A stretch of 64,000 nt of DNA from Streptomyces sp. HmicA12. Its GTDB lineage: Bacteria; Actinomycetota; Actinomycetes; Streptomycetales; Streptomycetaceae. Made by a program: the position numbers and the translations under genes. The stretch is taken from assembly GCF_000373565.1 (NCBI RefSeq), contig NZ_KB891806.1, forward strand, positions 62,001 to 126,000, given 5' to 3'. Positions within the stretch are counted from its first letter, which is position 1. Each line of letters starts with the position of its first letter. Of the stretch, positions 8,995-17,269 are shown piece after piece. The notes below the pieces were generated by a model. The model was given only the letters and a program-made list of their open reading frames with translations. It was not told the origin of the DNA and ran no database searches.

Positions 8995-9651
8995 ATGACC
9001 GCGCTCGACGACCTGACCCGGTTGTGCCCGCCGCCCGCCGATACGCCTCCGACGACCGACTGGCCCGCGACGGAGGCCGCGCTCGGCGTACACCTCCCCG
9101 CCGATTACAAGTGGCTCTGCGACACGTACGGGCCGGGCTCGTTCGGCGACTTCATCGACGTGCGGCATCCGCTCGGCAGTACCGAATGGCTCTCGCTGAC
9201 CGGGCCCATGGCCGACACCGTCGGCCGCCGGTTGCTGGAGGCCCGGGAGAACGGCCGGCCCGTACCACACGATCCGCACAGCCTGTTCGCCCTTGGTGTG
9301 ACCAACACCCACCACCTGCTCTGGGTCACCGAGCCGCGCGACGAGCCTGACCGGTGGCGCGTCGCGGTGAGCGAGCGTGACGGTCCTGGGTGGTTCACCT
9401 TCGAGGAGGGCAGCGGCCTGGTCGCCTCCCTGACCGCCGTGCTCAGCGGCCGCATCCGGGTACCGCTGTTCCCCGAAGGCCTGCCGACCGGTCCCTCCTT
9501 CGCACCGTCCACCGCACCGCGCCCCGGCGGGCAGCAGGACACGAACGCCATCCACGCCTGGGCCCGTGCGCACGGCTACGTCGTGCACAACCGGGGCCGT
9601 GTACCGGCAAGCGTCCGCGAGGCCTATGAGCCGGCACGTTCCAAGGACTGA
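8995..9651 (+). CDS. SMI1/KNR4-family protein with a C-terminal Lsr2-like DNA-binding motif
   Basis: 218 residues. Residues about 20-155 fit the SMI1/KNR4 fold: LPADYKWLCDTYGPGSFGDF near the start of the domain and a Trp/Phe-rich core. After a Pro-rich linker (160-180), residues 184-212 match the C-terminal DNA-binding module of Lsr2: IHAWARAHGY, then NRGRVP with the minor-groove RGR at 200-202, then VREAY. Lsr2 modules bind AT-rich DNA. So the protein may tether a SMI1 domain, often an immunity or protein-binding module, to the nucleoid. It is followed by a terminator shared with the convergent GH51 gene. Confidence 0.8.
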   Translation: MTALDDLTRLCPPPADTPPTTDWPATEAALGVHLPADYKWLCDTYGPGSFGDFIDVRHPLGSTEWLSLTGPMADTVGRRLLEARENGRPVPHDPHSLFALGVTNTHHLLWVTEPRDEPDRWRVAVSERDGPGWFTFEEGSGLVASLTAVLSGRIRVPLFPEGLPTGPSFAPSTAPRPGGQQDTNAIHAWARAHGYVVHNRGRVPASVREAYEPARSKD

Positions 9652-9658
9652 CAACAGG

Positions 9659-9682
9659 GCGGCCGGAGAGACCTCCGGCCGC
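9659..9682. terminator. Bidirectional hairpin terminator between convergent genes
   Basis: Exact 10-bp arms 9659-9668 and 9673-9682 with a 4-base AGAC loop, centred in the 44-base gap between the SMI1-Lsr2 gene and the GH51 gene. It would serve both strands. Confidence 0.75.
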
Positions 9683-9695
9683 ACCCGTCGGCGGC

Positions 9696-11201
9696 TCAGC
9701 CGAGCCGGATCACGTTCCACGACAGCGGCTCGAGCCCTGCCTTCAGCACCCCGTCCGCCAGGACCGTCCCCGTCGCCGCGTGCGGTGCCACCCGCTCCGG
9801 GTCGGCGAGCGTGTTGCGGGCGTCCGGGTCGGCGTCGGACAGGACCGAGTGCTCGACGACCGACGTCAGGTCAAGGCCGTTCAGGGCGACTTCGAGGGGC
9901 AGCGGCTCGGTCTGGCTGCGGTTGACGGCGAAGACGGTGACTGTGCCGTCCTCGGCGCGGACCGCCGTCGCGTGCAGGAGGTCGGCCGTGCCGTGGCGCT
10001 TCGTCTCGTACGTCGGCGAGGCGACCCGTACGTCGAGGACCTCGCCGCGACCGTACTTGGCGGCCTGCGCGAACGGGAAGAACGTCGTCTGGCGCCAGGC
10101 CGCGCCGCCGGGCTCGGTCATGATCGGCGCGATGACGTTGACCAGCTGGGCGAGGCAGGCGACCGTGACGCGGTCCGCGTGCCGCAGCAGCGCGATGAGC
10201 AGCGAGCCGAAGACGACGGCGTCGGTGACCGAGTAGACGTCTTCCAGGAGGCGGGGGGCCTCCGGCCAGTCGAGGGCGGAGACCTGGGCCTCCGTCCGCG
10301 ACATGTACCAGACGTTCCACTCGTCGAAGGAGAGGTTGATCTTCTTCTTCGACTTGAGACGGGCGCCCACGTGGTCGCAGGTCGCGACGACGTTCTCGAT
10401 GAACGACTCCATGTCCACCGCCGAGGCGAGGAACGAGTCGCGGTCGCCGTCGTGCTCCTCGTAGTAGGCGTGGAGGGAGATGTAGTCGACCAGGTCGTAC
10501 GTCTCCTGGAGGACCGTCGCCTCCCACTCGGCGAACGTGTCCATGCTCTGGCCGGAGGAGCCGCACGCGACGAGCTCCACGTCCTTGTCGATCTGGCGCA
10601 TGGCGCGGGCCGTCTCGGCGGCGATCCGGCCGTACTCCTCGGCCGTCTTGTGGCCGGTCTGCCAGGGACCGTCCATCTCGTTGCCCAGGCACCACAGGCG
10701 GATGCCGAAGGGGTCCTTGTCGCCGTGCTCGACGCGCAGGTCCGAAAGGGCCGTGCCCTGCGGGTGGTTGGCGTACTCCTGGAGCTCGATGGCCTCGGCG
10801 ACGCCGCGCGTGCCCAGGTTGACCGCCATCATCGGCTCGGCCTGCGGGCCGACCTTCTTCAGGAACGCGATGTACTCGGAGAGGCCGAAGCGGTTCGACT
10901 CCGTGGTGCGCCAGGCCAGGTCGAGGCGGCGCGGCCGGTCCTCGACGGGGCCGACCGAGTCCTCCCACTTGTAGCCGGAGACGAAGTTGCCGCCTGGGTA
11001 GCGGATGGCCGTGACGCCCAACTCCCGTACGAGGTCCAGGACATCGGTGCGCAGGCCCGCCTCGTCCGCGCTCGGGTGGCCGGGCTCGAAGATGCCGGTG
11101 TAGACGCAGCGGCCGAGGTGCTCGACGAACGAGCCGAACAGGCGCGGGTCGACCGTGCCGACCGTGAAGGCGGGGTCCAGGGTGAAGCGGGCGGTACTCA
11201 A
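9696..11201 (-). CDS. Intracellular alpha-L-arabinofuranosidase, GH51
   Basis: Hydrolyses terminal arabinofuranosyl residues from arabino-oligosaccharides. 501 residues, no signal peptide, so cytoplasmic. Catalytic acid/base Glu175 sits in WCLGNEMDGPW and the nucleophile Glu294 in SFDEWNVWY; RYPGGNF near residue 68 is also typical. Start at TTG 11201: GAGAGG lies about 7 bases upstream and the TTGA overlaps the stop of the GH43 gene. It is the last gene of the arabinan operon, taking oligosaccharides brought in by the ABC importer. The assignment to GH51 is strong; whether it prefers arabinan or arabinoxylan side chains is not visible. Confidence 0.93.
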   Translation of the reverse strand: MSTARFTLDPAFTVGTVDPRLFGSFVEHLGRCVYTGIFEPGHPSADEAGLRTDVLDLVRELGVTAIRYPGGNFVSGYKWEDSVGPVEDRPRRLDLAWRTTESNRFGLSEYIAFLKKVGPQAEPMMAVNLGTRGVAEAIELQEYANHPQGTALSDLRVEHGDKDPFGIRLWCLGNEMDGPWQTGHKTAEEYGRIAAETARAMRQIDKDVELVACGSSGQSMDTFAEWEATVLQETYDLVDYISLHAYYEEHDGDRDSFLASAVDMESFIENVVATCDHVGARLKSKKKINLSFDEWNVWYMSRTEAQVSALDWPEAPRLLEDVYSVTDAVVFGSLLIALLRHADRVTVACLAQLVNVIAPIMTEPGGAAWRQTTFFPFAQAAKYGRGEVLDVRVASPTYETKRHGTADLLHATAVRAEDGTVTVFAVNRSQTEPLPLEVALNGLDLTSVVEHSVLSDADPDARNTLADPERVAPHAATGTVLADGVLKAGLEPLSWNVIRLG

Positions 11202-12187
11202 TGCTTTCCTCTCGTGTCGTTCAGCACGGGCCAGCCGTTCGCGGCCCAACTGAGGTCGTTCAGGCCGAGCTTGGGAGTGCCGGAGTCCTCGGCGTCGTAG
11301 TAGTGGTAGGCGAGGACGTCCCGGCCCTTGTCGCGGAACACGGACTCACCGCCGGTGCCGATGAACCGGCCGTGCCCGGCGAGGAGGAGCGTGCCGCCGC
11401 CGTCCAGCATCGGCGTGCCGTCCCGGTCGACGTACGGGCCGGTGACGGACGTCGAGCGGCCGACCCGGATCTTGTACGTGGAGTTCACGCCGGAGCAGCA
11501 GGCGTCGTACGAGGCCATCAAGTAGTAGTAGCGGCCGTGCTTGACCACCGACGGGCCCTCGACCGCGTACGGGGCGTCGGGGCGGGTGGCCAGGTGGTGG
11601 ACCGTCGCGCCCGGGACCGCCTTGCCGGTACGGGGGTTGAGCTCGACCATGCGGATGCCGGTCCAGTACGAGCCGAAGGACATCCACAGCTTCCCGCCGG
11701 CCCGCACGATCGCCGGGTCGATGGCGTTCCAGGTGTCCGTCGTCTCCGAGGCGAACACCTTGCCGTGGTCGGTCCAGGTGCCGGGGAGGCCGGTGCGGGA
11801 CGTGGCGACGCCGATCGCGGAGTGGTTCGTGCCCCAGGACGAGACCGCGTAGTAGAGCCAGTACGTGCCGTCGCGGTACGAGATGTCCGGGGCCCACGGA
11901 TCACCCGTGTCGTTGTACTCGTACCACCAGCTCGGCGGCTCGGCGAAGGCGTTGCCCTCGTCCGTCCAGTTCACCCGGTCCTTCGAGAGGCGGGCGCCGA
12001 TCACGCCGCCCGTCGAGTACGCGACGTACCGCCCGTCCCTCAGCTTGATGACGGTCGGATCGTGGATGATCTGCTGGCCGGTGATCGGCTGCGGGTCCGG
12101 GTAACTCTGCGCCGCCTGGGCCGTGTTGGGGAGGACGGCGAGGAAACCGGCCGCCGCCGCGGCGGCCAGCGCTCTTCGTGCGGTCAC
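11198..12187 (-). CDS. Secreted GH43 endo-arabinanase-like glycosidase
   Basis: 329 residues. GTG start at 12187 overlaps the upstream permease stop (GTGA). Residues 1-25 are a signal peptide with a likely cut after AQA. GH43 catalytic residues: general base Asp in IIHDPTVI near residue 39, pKa-modulating Asp in NAIDPAIV near 164, and acid Glu in YAVEGPSVV near 215. WAPDISYRDGTYWLYY and GVATS are typical of arabinanases and arabinofuranosidases. It releases arabino-oligosaccharides outside the cell for the importer encoded upstream. It is about the length of single-domain endo-1,5-arabinanases, with no carbohydrate-binding module. Confidence 0.9.
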   Translation of the reverse strand: MTARRALAAAAAAGFLAVLPNTAQAAQSYPDPQPITGQQIIHDPTVIKLRDGRYVAYSTGGVIGARLSKDRVNWTDEGNAFAEPPSWWYEYNDTGDPWAPDISYRDGTYWLYYAVSSWGTNHSAIGVATSRTGLPGTWTDHGKVFASETTDTWNAIDPAIVRAGGKLWMSFGSYWTGIRMVELNPRTGKAVPGATVHHLATRPDAPYAVEGPSVVKHGRYYYLMASYDACCSGVNSTYKIRVGRSTSVTGPYVDRDGTPMLDGGGTLLLAGHGRFIGTGGESVFRDKGRDVLAYHYYDAEDSGTPKLGLNDLSWAANGWPVLNDTRGKH

Positions 12188-13041
12188 TGGCCCGCCAATC
12201 CCGTGTGGGCGACGCCCGCCACGATCTGCCGCTGGAAGAAGACGAAGACGACGATCAGGGGCAGGCCCGCCATCAGGCCGCCGGCCATGAGCTGGGCCCA
12301 CTGGATGCCGTAGGAGTTCATGACGGTCGCGATGCCGTTCGGCATGGTCATCAGGTCGGGGTTGTTGGTGACCATGTACGGCCACAGGAAGTTGTTCCAC
12401 GAGCTGATGAAGGTGAAGATGCCGACCGCCGCGAGCGAGGGGCGGGACAGCGGCAGGATGATCGTGAAGAAGACGCGCCAACGGCCCGCGCCGTCGATGA
12501 AGGCGGCCTCCTCCAGCTCGCGCGGGATGCCCTGGAAGAACTTGTAGAGGATGTAGACCATGGCGGCCGGGGCGCACTGCGGCAGGATCATGCCCCAGTA
12601 GGTGTCGACCATCCCCATCTGCTGGACCGTGGTGAACAGGGGGACGCCGAGGACGGCCGGGGAGATCATCAGGCCCGCCATCACCACGCCCATCAGCACC
12701 GACTTGCCCCGGAACTCGGTGCGGGCGAAGCCGTATCCGGCGAGGGCGGCGACGATGAGGACGATGGCGGTCACCATGACCGACACGACCAGGGAGTTGA
12801 CGAACCAGTTCGACACGTTGCCGGTCTGCCACAGGGCCTTCCACGCCTGGCCCGTCCACACCTTCGGCAGCCAGTGCGGCGGGATCTCGGCCGCCTCCGC
12901 CTCGGACTTGAGCGAGGTGAACAGGGCCGCGGCGATCGGTGCCACGAAGACGGCGGAGACGGCGACGCCGAGGAGGGTCAGGACGATCTGGCTGGGCGTC
13001 CACGGCTTGCGGGACTTCAGGCGGACCTGGGTGGTGCTCAT
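12184..13041 (-). CDS. Carbohydrate ABC transporter permease (MalG type, CUT1)
   Basis: 285 residues, six hydrophobic segments, with the EAA loop ELEEAAFIDGAGRWRVFF near residue 195 that contacts the ATPase. ATG at 13041 overlaps the MalF-type permease stop. No ATPase gene is in the operon; Streptomyces CUT1 importers commonly share the single ATPase MsiK, which is the likely partner. The substrate by context is arabino-oligosaccharide. Confidence 0.93.
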   Translation of the reverse strand: MSTTQVRLKSRKPWTPSQIVLTLLGVAVSAVFVAPIAAALFTSLKSEAEAAEIPPHWLPKVWTGQAWKALWQTGNVSNWFVNSLVVSVMVTAIVLIVAALAGYGFARTEFRGKSVLMGVVMAGLMISPAVLGVPLFTTVQQMGMVDTYWGMILPQCAPAAMVYILYKFFQGIPRELEEAAFIDGAGRWRVFFTIILPLSRPSLAAVGIFTFISSWNNFLWPYMVTNNPDLMTMPNGIATVMNSYGIQWAQLMAGGLMAGLPLIVVFVFFQRQIVAGVAHTGLAGQ

Positions 13042-13982
13042 CGGGTGCCCTCCTCACGGTTGCGCAGCAGCACCATCCGCCCGAGGGCGACGGCCGCGAT
13101 GATCACGAAGAAGATGATGGACATCGCGGAGGCGTAGCCCACGCGGTAGCTGGTGAAGCCCTGTTCGAGGGTGTACTGCACGAAGGAGCGGGTGGAGAGT
13201 TCCGGCCCCGGGCTGAAGTCCATCATCACGACGGCCTGGTCGAAGAGCTGCAGGGAGGCCAGGATCTGGAGCGCGATGACGAGGCCCGTGATGTTGCGGA
13301 GCATGGGCAGCGTGATGTGGACCATGCGGTGCCAGGCGTTCGCGCCGTCCAGCTTGGCGGCCTCGTAGAGGTGGACGGGAATGCCCTGCAGCGCCGCGAG
13401 GTAGAGCAGGAAGGCGAAGCCGACCGTCCACCACAGCGTCTCGATGACGATGGCGAGCATCGCGTACGACTTGTCGGTCAGCCATGGTGTGGTGAGCCCG
13501 AAGGTCTCGTTGAACAGGCCGATGCCCTGGGTGAACAGCCACTGCCACAGGTTGGCGGCGACCGTCGACGGCAGCAGGAACGGGACGAAGAAGCAGAGTC
13601 GCCACAGCCACTTCCCGCGCTCGATGTGGTGCGCGAGCATCGCGAGGAAGAAGGCGAGGACCGTGATGCACGGGACGACGAGGAGCGTGAAGTACGCGCT
13701 GTGTCCGAGCGCGTCCCACATCGCCGCGTCGCCCAGCGCCTCGCGGTAGTTGTCGAGGCCGACGAAGCTCGCGCTCTCGCCGGAGATGTTGGCGTCGGTG
13801 AAGCTGAGGTAGATGCCGCGCACCAGCGGCCAGATCACGAACAGGACGAAGAGCAGCAGGAACGGGGCGATGAACCAGCCCCCGTGCTGGAAGCCCTGCT
13901 TGCGGCGGACGGTCGCCGTCGCGGTCGCGCTCCTGGCCCGCGACGGCGGGACGACGGTCGTCTCTGCGCTGGTCGTCGTCAT
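13038..13982 (-). CDS. Carbohydrate ABC transporter permease (MalF type, CUT1)
   Basis: 314 residues. ATG at 13982 overlaps the binding-protein stop (ATGA). A 35-residue Thr/Ala/Arg-rich cytoplasmic head precedes six hydrophobic segments. The EAA loop HLYEAAKLDGANAWHRM near residue 212 identifies the CUT1 class. Partner of the MalG-type permease and the binding protein in this operon. Confidence 0.93.
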   Translation of the reverse strand: MTTTSAETTVVPPSRARSATATATVRRKQGFQHGGWFIAPFLLLFVLFVIWPLVRGIYLSFTDANISGESASFVGLDNYREALGDAAMWDALGHSAYFTLLVVPCITVLAFFLAMLAHHIERGKWLWRLCFFVPFLLPSTVAANLWQWLFTQGIGLFNETFGLTTPWLTDKSYAMLAIVIETLWWTVGFAFLLYLAALQGIPVHLYEAAKLDGANAWHRMVHITLPMLRNITGLVIALQILASLQLFDQAVVMMDFSPGPELSTRSFVQYTLEQGFTSYRVGYASAMSIIFFVIIAAVALGRMVLLRNREEGTR

Positions 13983-15328
13983 GCGACCGCACCTCCCTGC
14001 GCGGCAGTCGTGCCGTCCATCGGGTTCTTCGAGGCGAGGAGCTTGACCAGCTCCTTCTTCATGCGCTCCGCCACCGCGGCGGGCTTGGCCGAGCCCATCG
14101 TCGAGGAGACGACCATCGGGCCGAGGTCCTGGGCGAGGACACCGGTGGAGCCCGCGAACCACACCTTCGGCTCGGTGGCCTGGTGGTCCATGGCGCTCAC
14201 GTACTCGTTCTGCGGGGTGAGCTTCTTGTACGCGGCCGTGGACAGCGTCGGCGTGTAGGCGGGGATGTGGCCGCCGGCCGCCCACTGCTGGGCGTGGGTG
14301 ACGACGTAGGCGGCGAGTTCGTGCGCGGCCTCGTTGGTGGCGCCGCCGCGGCCCGCCTGGTGCGGCAGGACGAAGGAGTGCGACTCGGCGTGGGTGGCCT
14401 TCCTGCCGAAGACGGGCGGCAGCGGTGTCGCGCCGTAGTCGAGCTTGGCGCCGGAGAAGACGGGCACCGACCAGTTGCCCTCCCAGGTGAAGGGGGCTCC
14501 GTTGATGAACTGTTCGCCGGTCGGGGCGCCCGGGATGACGTAGCCGTCGGTGACGTGTTGCCGGAGGAACTCCAGGACCTGGGTGGCCTTGTCGGCGTCG
14601 AAGAGGACCTCGGTGTCGGTGTCGTTGAACCACTGGCCGCCGAGCTGGGTGTAGAAGGCGACGAAGAACCACCACTGGAAGTTCTGGTCGTTGGTCCACA
14701 GGCCGATGGTCTGCAGGCCCTTCTTCTGGACCTTCTTGGCCTTCTTCAGGACGTCGAACCACGCGTCGGTGGAGCTGACGTCGATCATCCGGCCGTCGTC
14801 GCCGAGCAGGTCCGCCTTCTTCAGTACGTCCCTGCGGTAGAAGCAGAGTTGTACGTGGATGTCGAGCGGCAGGGCGTAGAGCTTGCCGTCGATCACGCCG
14901 CGGTTCCACAGCGCCGGGTTGTAGTCCTCTTTGCGCACGCCGTACTTGGCGAGCAACTGCTGGTCCCAGGGGTCCAGGAGGCGGCCCGGCGAGAAGCCCG
15001 CGACCCGGCCCAGGTGCATGACGCCGAGTTCGGGGGCGCGGTCGCCCGCGGCGGCCATCGCGAGCTTCGTGTAGAAGGGGTTGCCCCACTGGAGCGTGGA
15101 GTCCTTCACCGCGATGTCCGGGTGCTCCTTCCGGAAGGAGTCCAGCATCGCGATCATGTTGGCGCCGTCGCCGCCGCTGAAGAGGTTCCAGTAGCGCACG
15201 CGGGTGTCGGCTCCGGAGGCGAGGGCGTCGGCCCCGGTCCCGAGCGCCGCGAAGGCGGCGCTGCCGGCGACGGTCAACCCGCCCAGTCCGGCGAGGAGTT
15301 GCCTGCGGTTCAGGCCAGGTCGTCCCAT
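13979..15328 (-). CDS. Extracellular sugar-binding protein of an ABC importer, Tat signal
   Basis: 449 residues, solute-binding protein family 1. The N end has NRRQLLAGLGG, a twin-arginine signal, followed by a hydrophobic stretch; no lipobox Cys is visible, so membrane anchoring is not by a classical lipoprotein signal. RYWNLFSGGDGANM begins the mature fold. First gene of a five-gene operon (binding protein, two permeases, GH43, GH51) with 4-base overlaps throughout. The promoter at 15395-15424 carries a palindrome between the -35 and -10 boxes, and a motif shared with the iclR promoter lies in the leader, so the operon is probably repressed without arabinan products. Confidence 0.92.
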   Translation of the reverse strand: MGRPGLNRRQLLAGLGGLTVAGSAAFAALGTGADALASGADTRVRYWNLFSGGDGANMIAMLDSFRKEHPDIAVKDSTLQWGNPFYTKLAMAAAGDRAPELGVMHLGRVAGFSPGRLLDPWDQQLLAKYGVRKEDYNPALWNRGVIDGKLYALPLDIHVQLCFYRRDVLKKADLLGDDGRMIDVSSTDAWFDVLKKAKKVQKKGLQTIGLWTNDQNFQWWFFVAFYTQLGGQWFNDTDTEVLFDADKATQVLEFLRQHVTDGYVIPGAPTGEQFINGAPFTWEGNWSVPVFSGAKLDYGATPLPPVFGRKATHAESHSFVLPHQAGRGGATNEAAHELAAYVVTHAQQWAAGGHIPAYTPTLSTAAYKKLTPQNEYVSAMDHQATEPKVWFAGSTGVLAQDLGPMVVSSTMGSAKPAAVAERMKKELVKLLASKNPMDGTTAAQGGAVA

Positions 15329-15356
15329 GCCCTGCCCTTACTGTTCGAAGGTGATC

Positions 15357-15368
15357 GTTCGAGATTTC
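15357..15368 (+). promoter_or_regulatory. Operator-like motif shared with the iclR promoter
   Basis: GTTCGAGATTTC here is one base different from GTTCGATATTTC at 17170-17181 in front of the IclR gene. It lies in the leader of the binding-protein gene, downstream of the -10 box. Further TTCGA copies occur at 15342-15348 and around 15385. IclR binding at both promoters is the simplest reading. Confidence 0.5.
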
Positions 15369-15394
15369 GGCTGCTGCCCGTAACTTCGAACGGG

Positions 15395-15424
15395 ACCGTA
15401 TGGTTGAAGCGCTTCGACCGTCAA
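15395..15424 (-). promoter_or_regulatory. Promoter with embedded palindromic operator for the arabinan operon
   Basis: On the minus strand, -35 TTGACG (15424-15419), an 18-base spacer and -10 TACGGT (15400-15395). The spacer holds the perfect palindrome GAAGCGCTTC (15406-15415), a CG-centred site of the kind bound by LacI-family repressors such as CebR and BxlR in Streptomyces. A repressor here would exclude RNA polymerase. Confidence 0.7.
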
Positions 15425-15462
15425 TGGGTTGGACAGCGGAAAGTTTCGGCCTGGCAAGGCGA

Positions 15463-15511
15463 AAGCCGCGGACGCGTCCGCTCAGTCGATGAGCGGACGC
15501 GTCCGCGGCTT
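15463..15511 (-). terminator. 22-bp perfect hairpin terminator after the SMP-30 gene
   Basis: Arms 15463-15484 and 15490-15511 are exact inverted repeats with a 5-base loop, located 31 bases past the stop of the lactonase gene and before the promoter of the arabinan operon. A smaller GCCCC/GGGGC hairpin (15528-15541) sits directly at the stop codon. The long stem should insulate the two operons. Confidence 0.8.
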
Positions 15512-15541
15512 GTCCGTACGTGCTCGCGCCCCTTACGGGGC

Positions 15542-16381
15542 TTACCCGAAGGCGGGTTGCGGCAGACCCTGGCCCGCTTCGGGCAGCACCAGCAGCGATC
15601 CCGCCAGCGGGGCCGGCCGGTCAAGGCCCACCCGCGCCGACGTCACGTAGAGATCGCGCAGGCCGGGCCCGCCGAAGGCGCAGGCCGTGGGGCGTCGCAC
15701 CGGCAGCGGGACGACACGGTCGAGCGTGCCGGACGGGGTGTAACGGCGCAGGCCCGCGCCGTCCCACAGGGCCACCCACACGCAGCCGTCGGCGTCGACG
15801 GTGAGACCGTCCGGGTGGCCGGCGCCCTTCTCGACGGTCGCCAACTCCCTTCTGTTGGTGACCTGTTGCCCCGCCACGTCGAACACGTCGATGCGGTTGG
15901 TGGCCGTGTCGACGTAGTACATGAGCGTGCCGTCGGGGCTCCAGCCGGTGCCGTTGGAGATCGTGACATCGTCGAGGACCTCGGCCGCCGCGCCGTCGGG
16001 GGCGAGGCGGATCAGGTTGCCGCCGCCGGGCGTCTCGTCGTACGCCATCGAGCCCGCCCACAGGGCGCCGTCGGGTGCGACCGCCGCGTCGTTCCCGCGG
16101 CGCCCGGGGACCGGGTCGCGGTGCAGCCAGGCGAAGGCGCCGTCAGGGCCGTAACCGCCTATGCCGTCACGGAGGTTGACGACGAGACCGCCGTCCTTCC
16201 GGGGCTTGGCGGCGCCCACGTGCTGCTCGGTCGCCAGGACCGTGCGGCGGCCGCCGCCGGGCTCGTACGTGTGGACGCGCGAGCCGAGGATGTCGACCCA
16301 GATCAGGCGCCGGGCCGCCGGGTCCCAGGTGGGGCCCTCGCCGAGTTCGGCGGTCTCCCGCACCGCCACCTCGACGCTCAC
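15542..16381 (-). CDS. SMP-30/gluconolactonase-family sugar lactonase
   Basis: Six-bladed beta-propeller metalloenzyme of 279 residues that opens aldonolactones. Predicted metal ligands: Glu near residue 15 in LGEGPTW, Asn in ISNGTGWSPDG, and Asp in GHPDGLTVDADG. GTG start overlaps the IclR stop (GTGA). In context it may be an L-arabinonolactonase of an oxidative arabinose route, but no dehydrogenase or dehydratase is adjacent, so the substrate is inferred only. Cytoplasmic, no signal peptide. Confidence 0.85.
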   Translation of the reverse strand: MSVEVAVRETAELGEGPTWDPAARRLIWVDILGSRVHTYEPGGGRRTVLATEQHVGAAKPRKDGGLVVNLRDGIGGYGPDGAFAWLHRDPVPGRRGNDAAVAPDGALWAGSMAYDETPGGGNLIRLAPDGAAAEVLDDVTISNGTGWSPDGTLMYYVDTATNRIDVFDVAGQQVTNRRELATVEKGAGHPDGLTVDADGCVWVALWDGAGLRRYTPSGTLDRVVPLPVRRPTACAFGGPGLRDLYVTSARVGLDRPAPLAGSLLVLPEAGQGLPQPAFG

Positions 16382-17151
16382 GGCGCCCCCCGGTGCCCGA
16401 GGCGCTCCGACAGGTCGGCCGCGCCCTTCGCGGCGAGCTGCGCCAGCTCCTCCTCGCGGGCGTCCGTCCAGCGGATCATCGGTACGGAGATGGAGAGGGC
16501 GGCGACGACCCGGTTGGTGCGGTCGCGCACGGGCGCGGCGACGCAGGAGACGTCCGGGTTGGACTCGCGGCTCTCGACGGCGACGCCCCGCTCGCGGATC
16601 GTGTGCAGGGCCTCGCGCAGGGCGGCCGGGTCGGTGATCGAGTTCTCGGTCATGCCCGTGAGCGTGACGCCGTCCGGGATGCGGGCGGTCAGTTCGGGCT
16701 CGGGCAGCGACGCGAGGAGCATCTTGCCGACCGAGGTGCAGTGGGCGGGCAGACGGCGGCCCGCGGCGGAGACCATGCGCACCGCGTGCGTGGAGTCGAC
16801 CTTGGCGATGTAGATGACATCGGTGCCTTCGAGGATCGCGACGTGTACCGTCTCGTCGCAGGTCTCGGCGACCGTGCGGGCGACCTGCTGGCCCTCGGCG
16901 GCGAGGTCGAGCTGTTCCGCGTACCGGCTGCCGAGCTGGTAGGGGCGCACCCCGAGGCGGTAGCGGCCCGGCTGGCCGGGGACCTGCACGATGTACGAGC
17001 GGGCGGCGAGCGTGGTGACGAGCTCGTGGACCGTGGTGCGCGGCAGCTGTAGCTTGCGGACGATGTCGGGGGCGGACAGCGTGCCGTCCCCGTCCAGGAA
17101 GAGCTCCAGGATGTCCAGAGCCCGGGTCACGGCTGGTACGAGGCGTCCCAC
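16378..17151 (-). CDS. IclR-family transcriptional regulator
   Basis: 257 residues: N-terminal winged helix (RALDILELF, then IVRKLQLPRTTVHELVTTL, residues about 8-60) and C-terminal IclR effector domain ending in VAAPVRDRTNRVVAALSISVP. GTG at 17151 has GGGAGGGG 7 bases upstream; the frame runs further upstream but without a better start. Co-transcribed with the lactonase. The 10-bp inverted repeat at 17165-17209 in its own leader suggests autoregulation. The motif shared with the arabinan operon makes it the local regulator of sugar-acid and arabinose use. Confidence 0.92.
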   Translation of the reverse strand: MGRLVPAVTRALDILELFLDGDGTLSAPDIVRKLQLPRTTVHELVTTLAARSYIVQVPGQPGRYRLGVRPYQLGSRYAEQLDLAAEGQQVARTVAETCDETVHVAILEGTDVIYIAKVDSTHAVRMVSAAGRRLPAHCTSVGKMLLASLPEPELTARIPDGVTLTGMTENSITDPAALREALHTIRERGVAVESRESNPDVSCVAAPVRDRTNRVVAALSISVPMIRWTDAREEELAQLAAKGAADLSERLGHRGAP

Positions 17152-17164
17152 GACCGATCCCCTC

Positions 17165-17209
17165 CCTATGTTCGATATTTCAACAGACGATCGGTATAGC
17201 GAACATAGG
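17165..17209 (-). promoter_or_regulatory. Inverted repeat upstream of iclR, probable autoregulatory site
   Basis: Exact 10-bp arms CCTATGTTCG (17165-17174) and CGAACATAGG (17200-17209), 25 bases apart. Each arm continues inward with a similar ATA-rich half-site. Spaced arms of this type suit the tetrameric IclR proteins. The site lies 14 bases upstream of the GTG, overlapping the leader and likely the promoter. Confidence 0.65.
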
Positions 17210-17269
17210 CTATGCAGAGGGCCGACGGCCGGGCAATGGTTCAACTGAGGCGAAGGTTGCGGCCACGGC

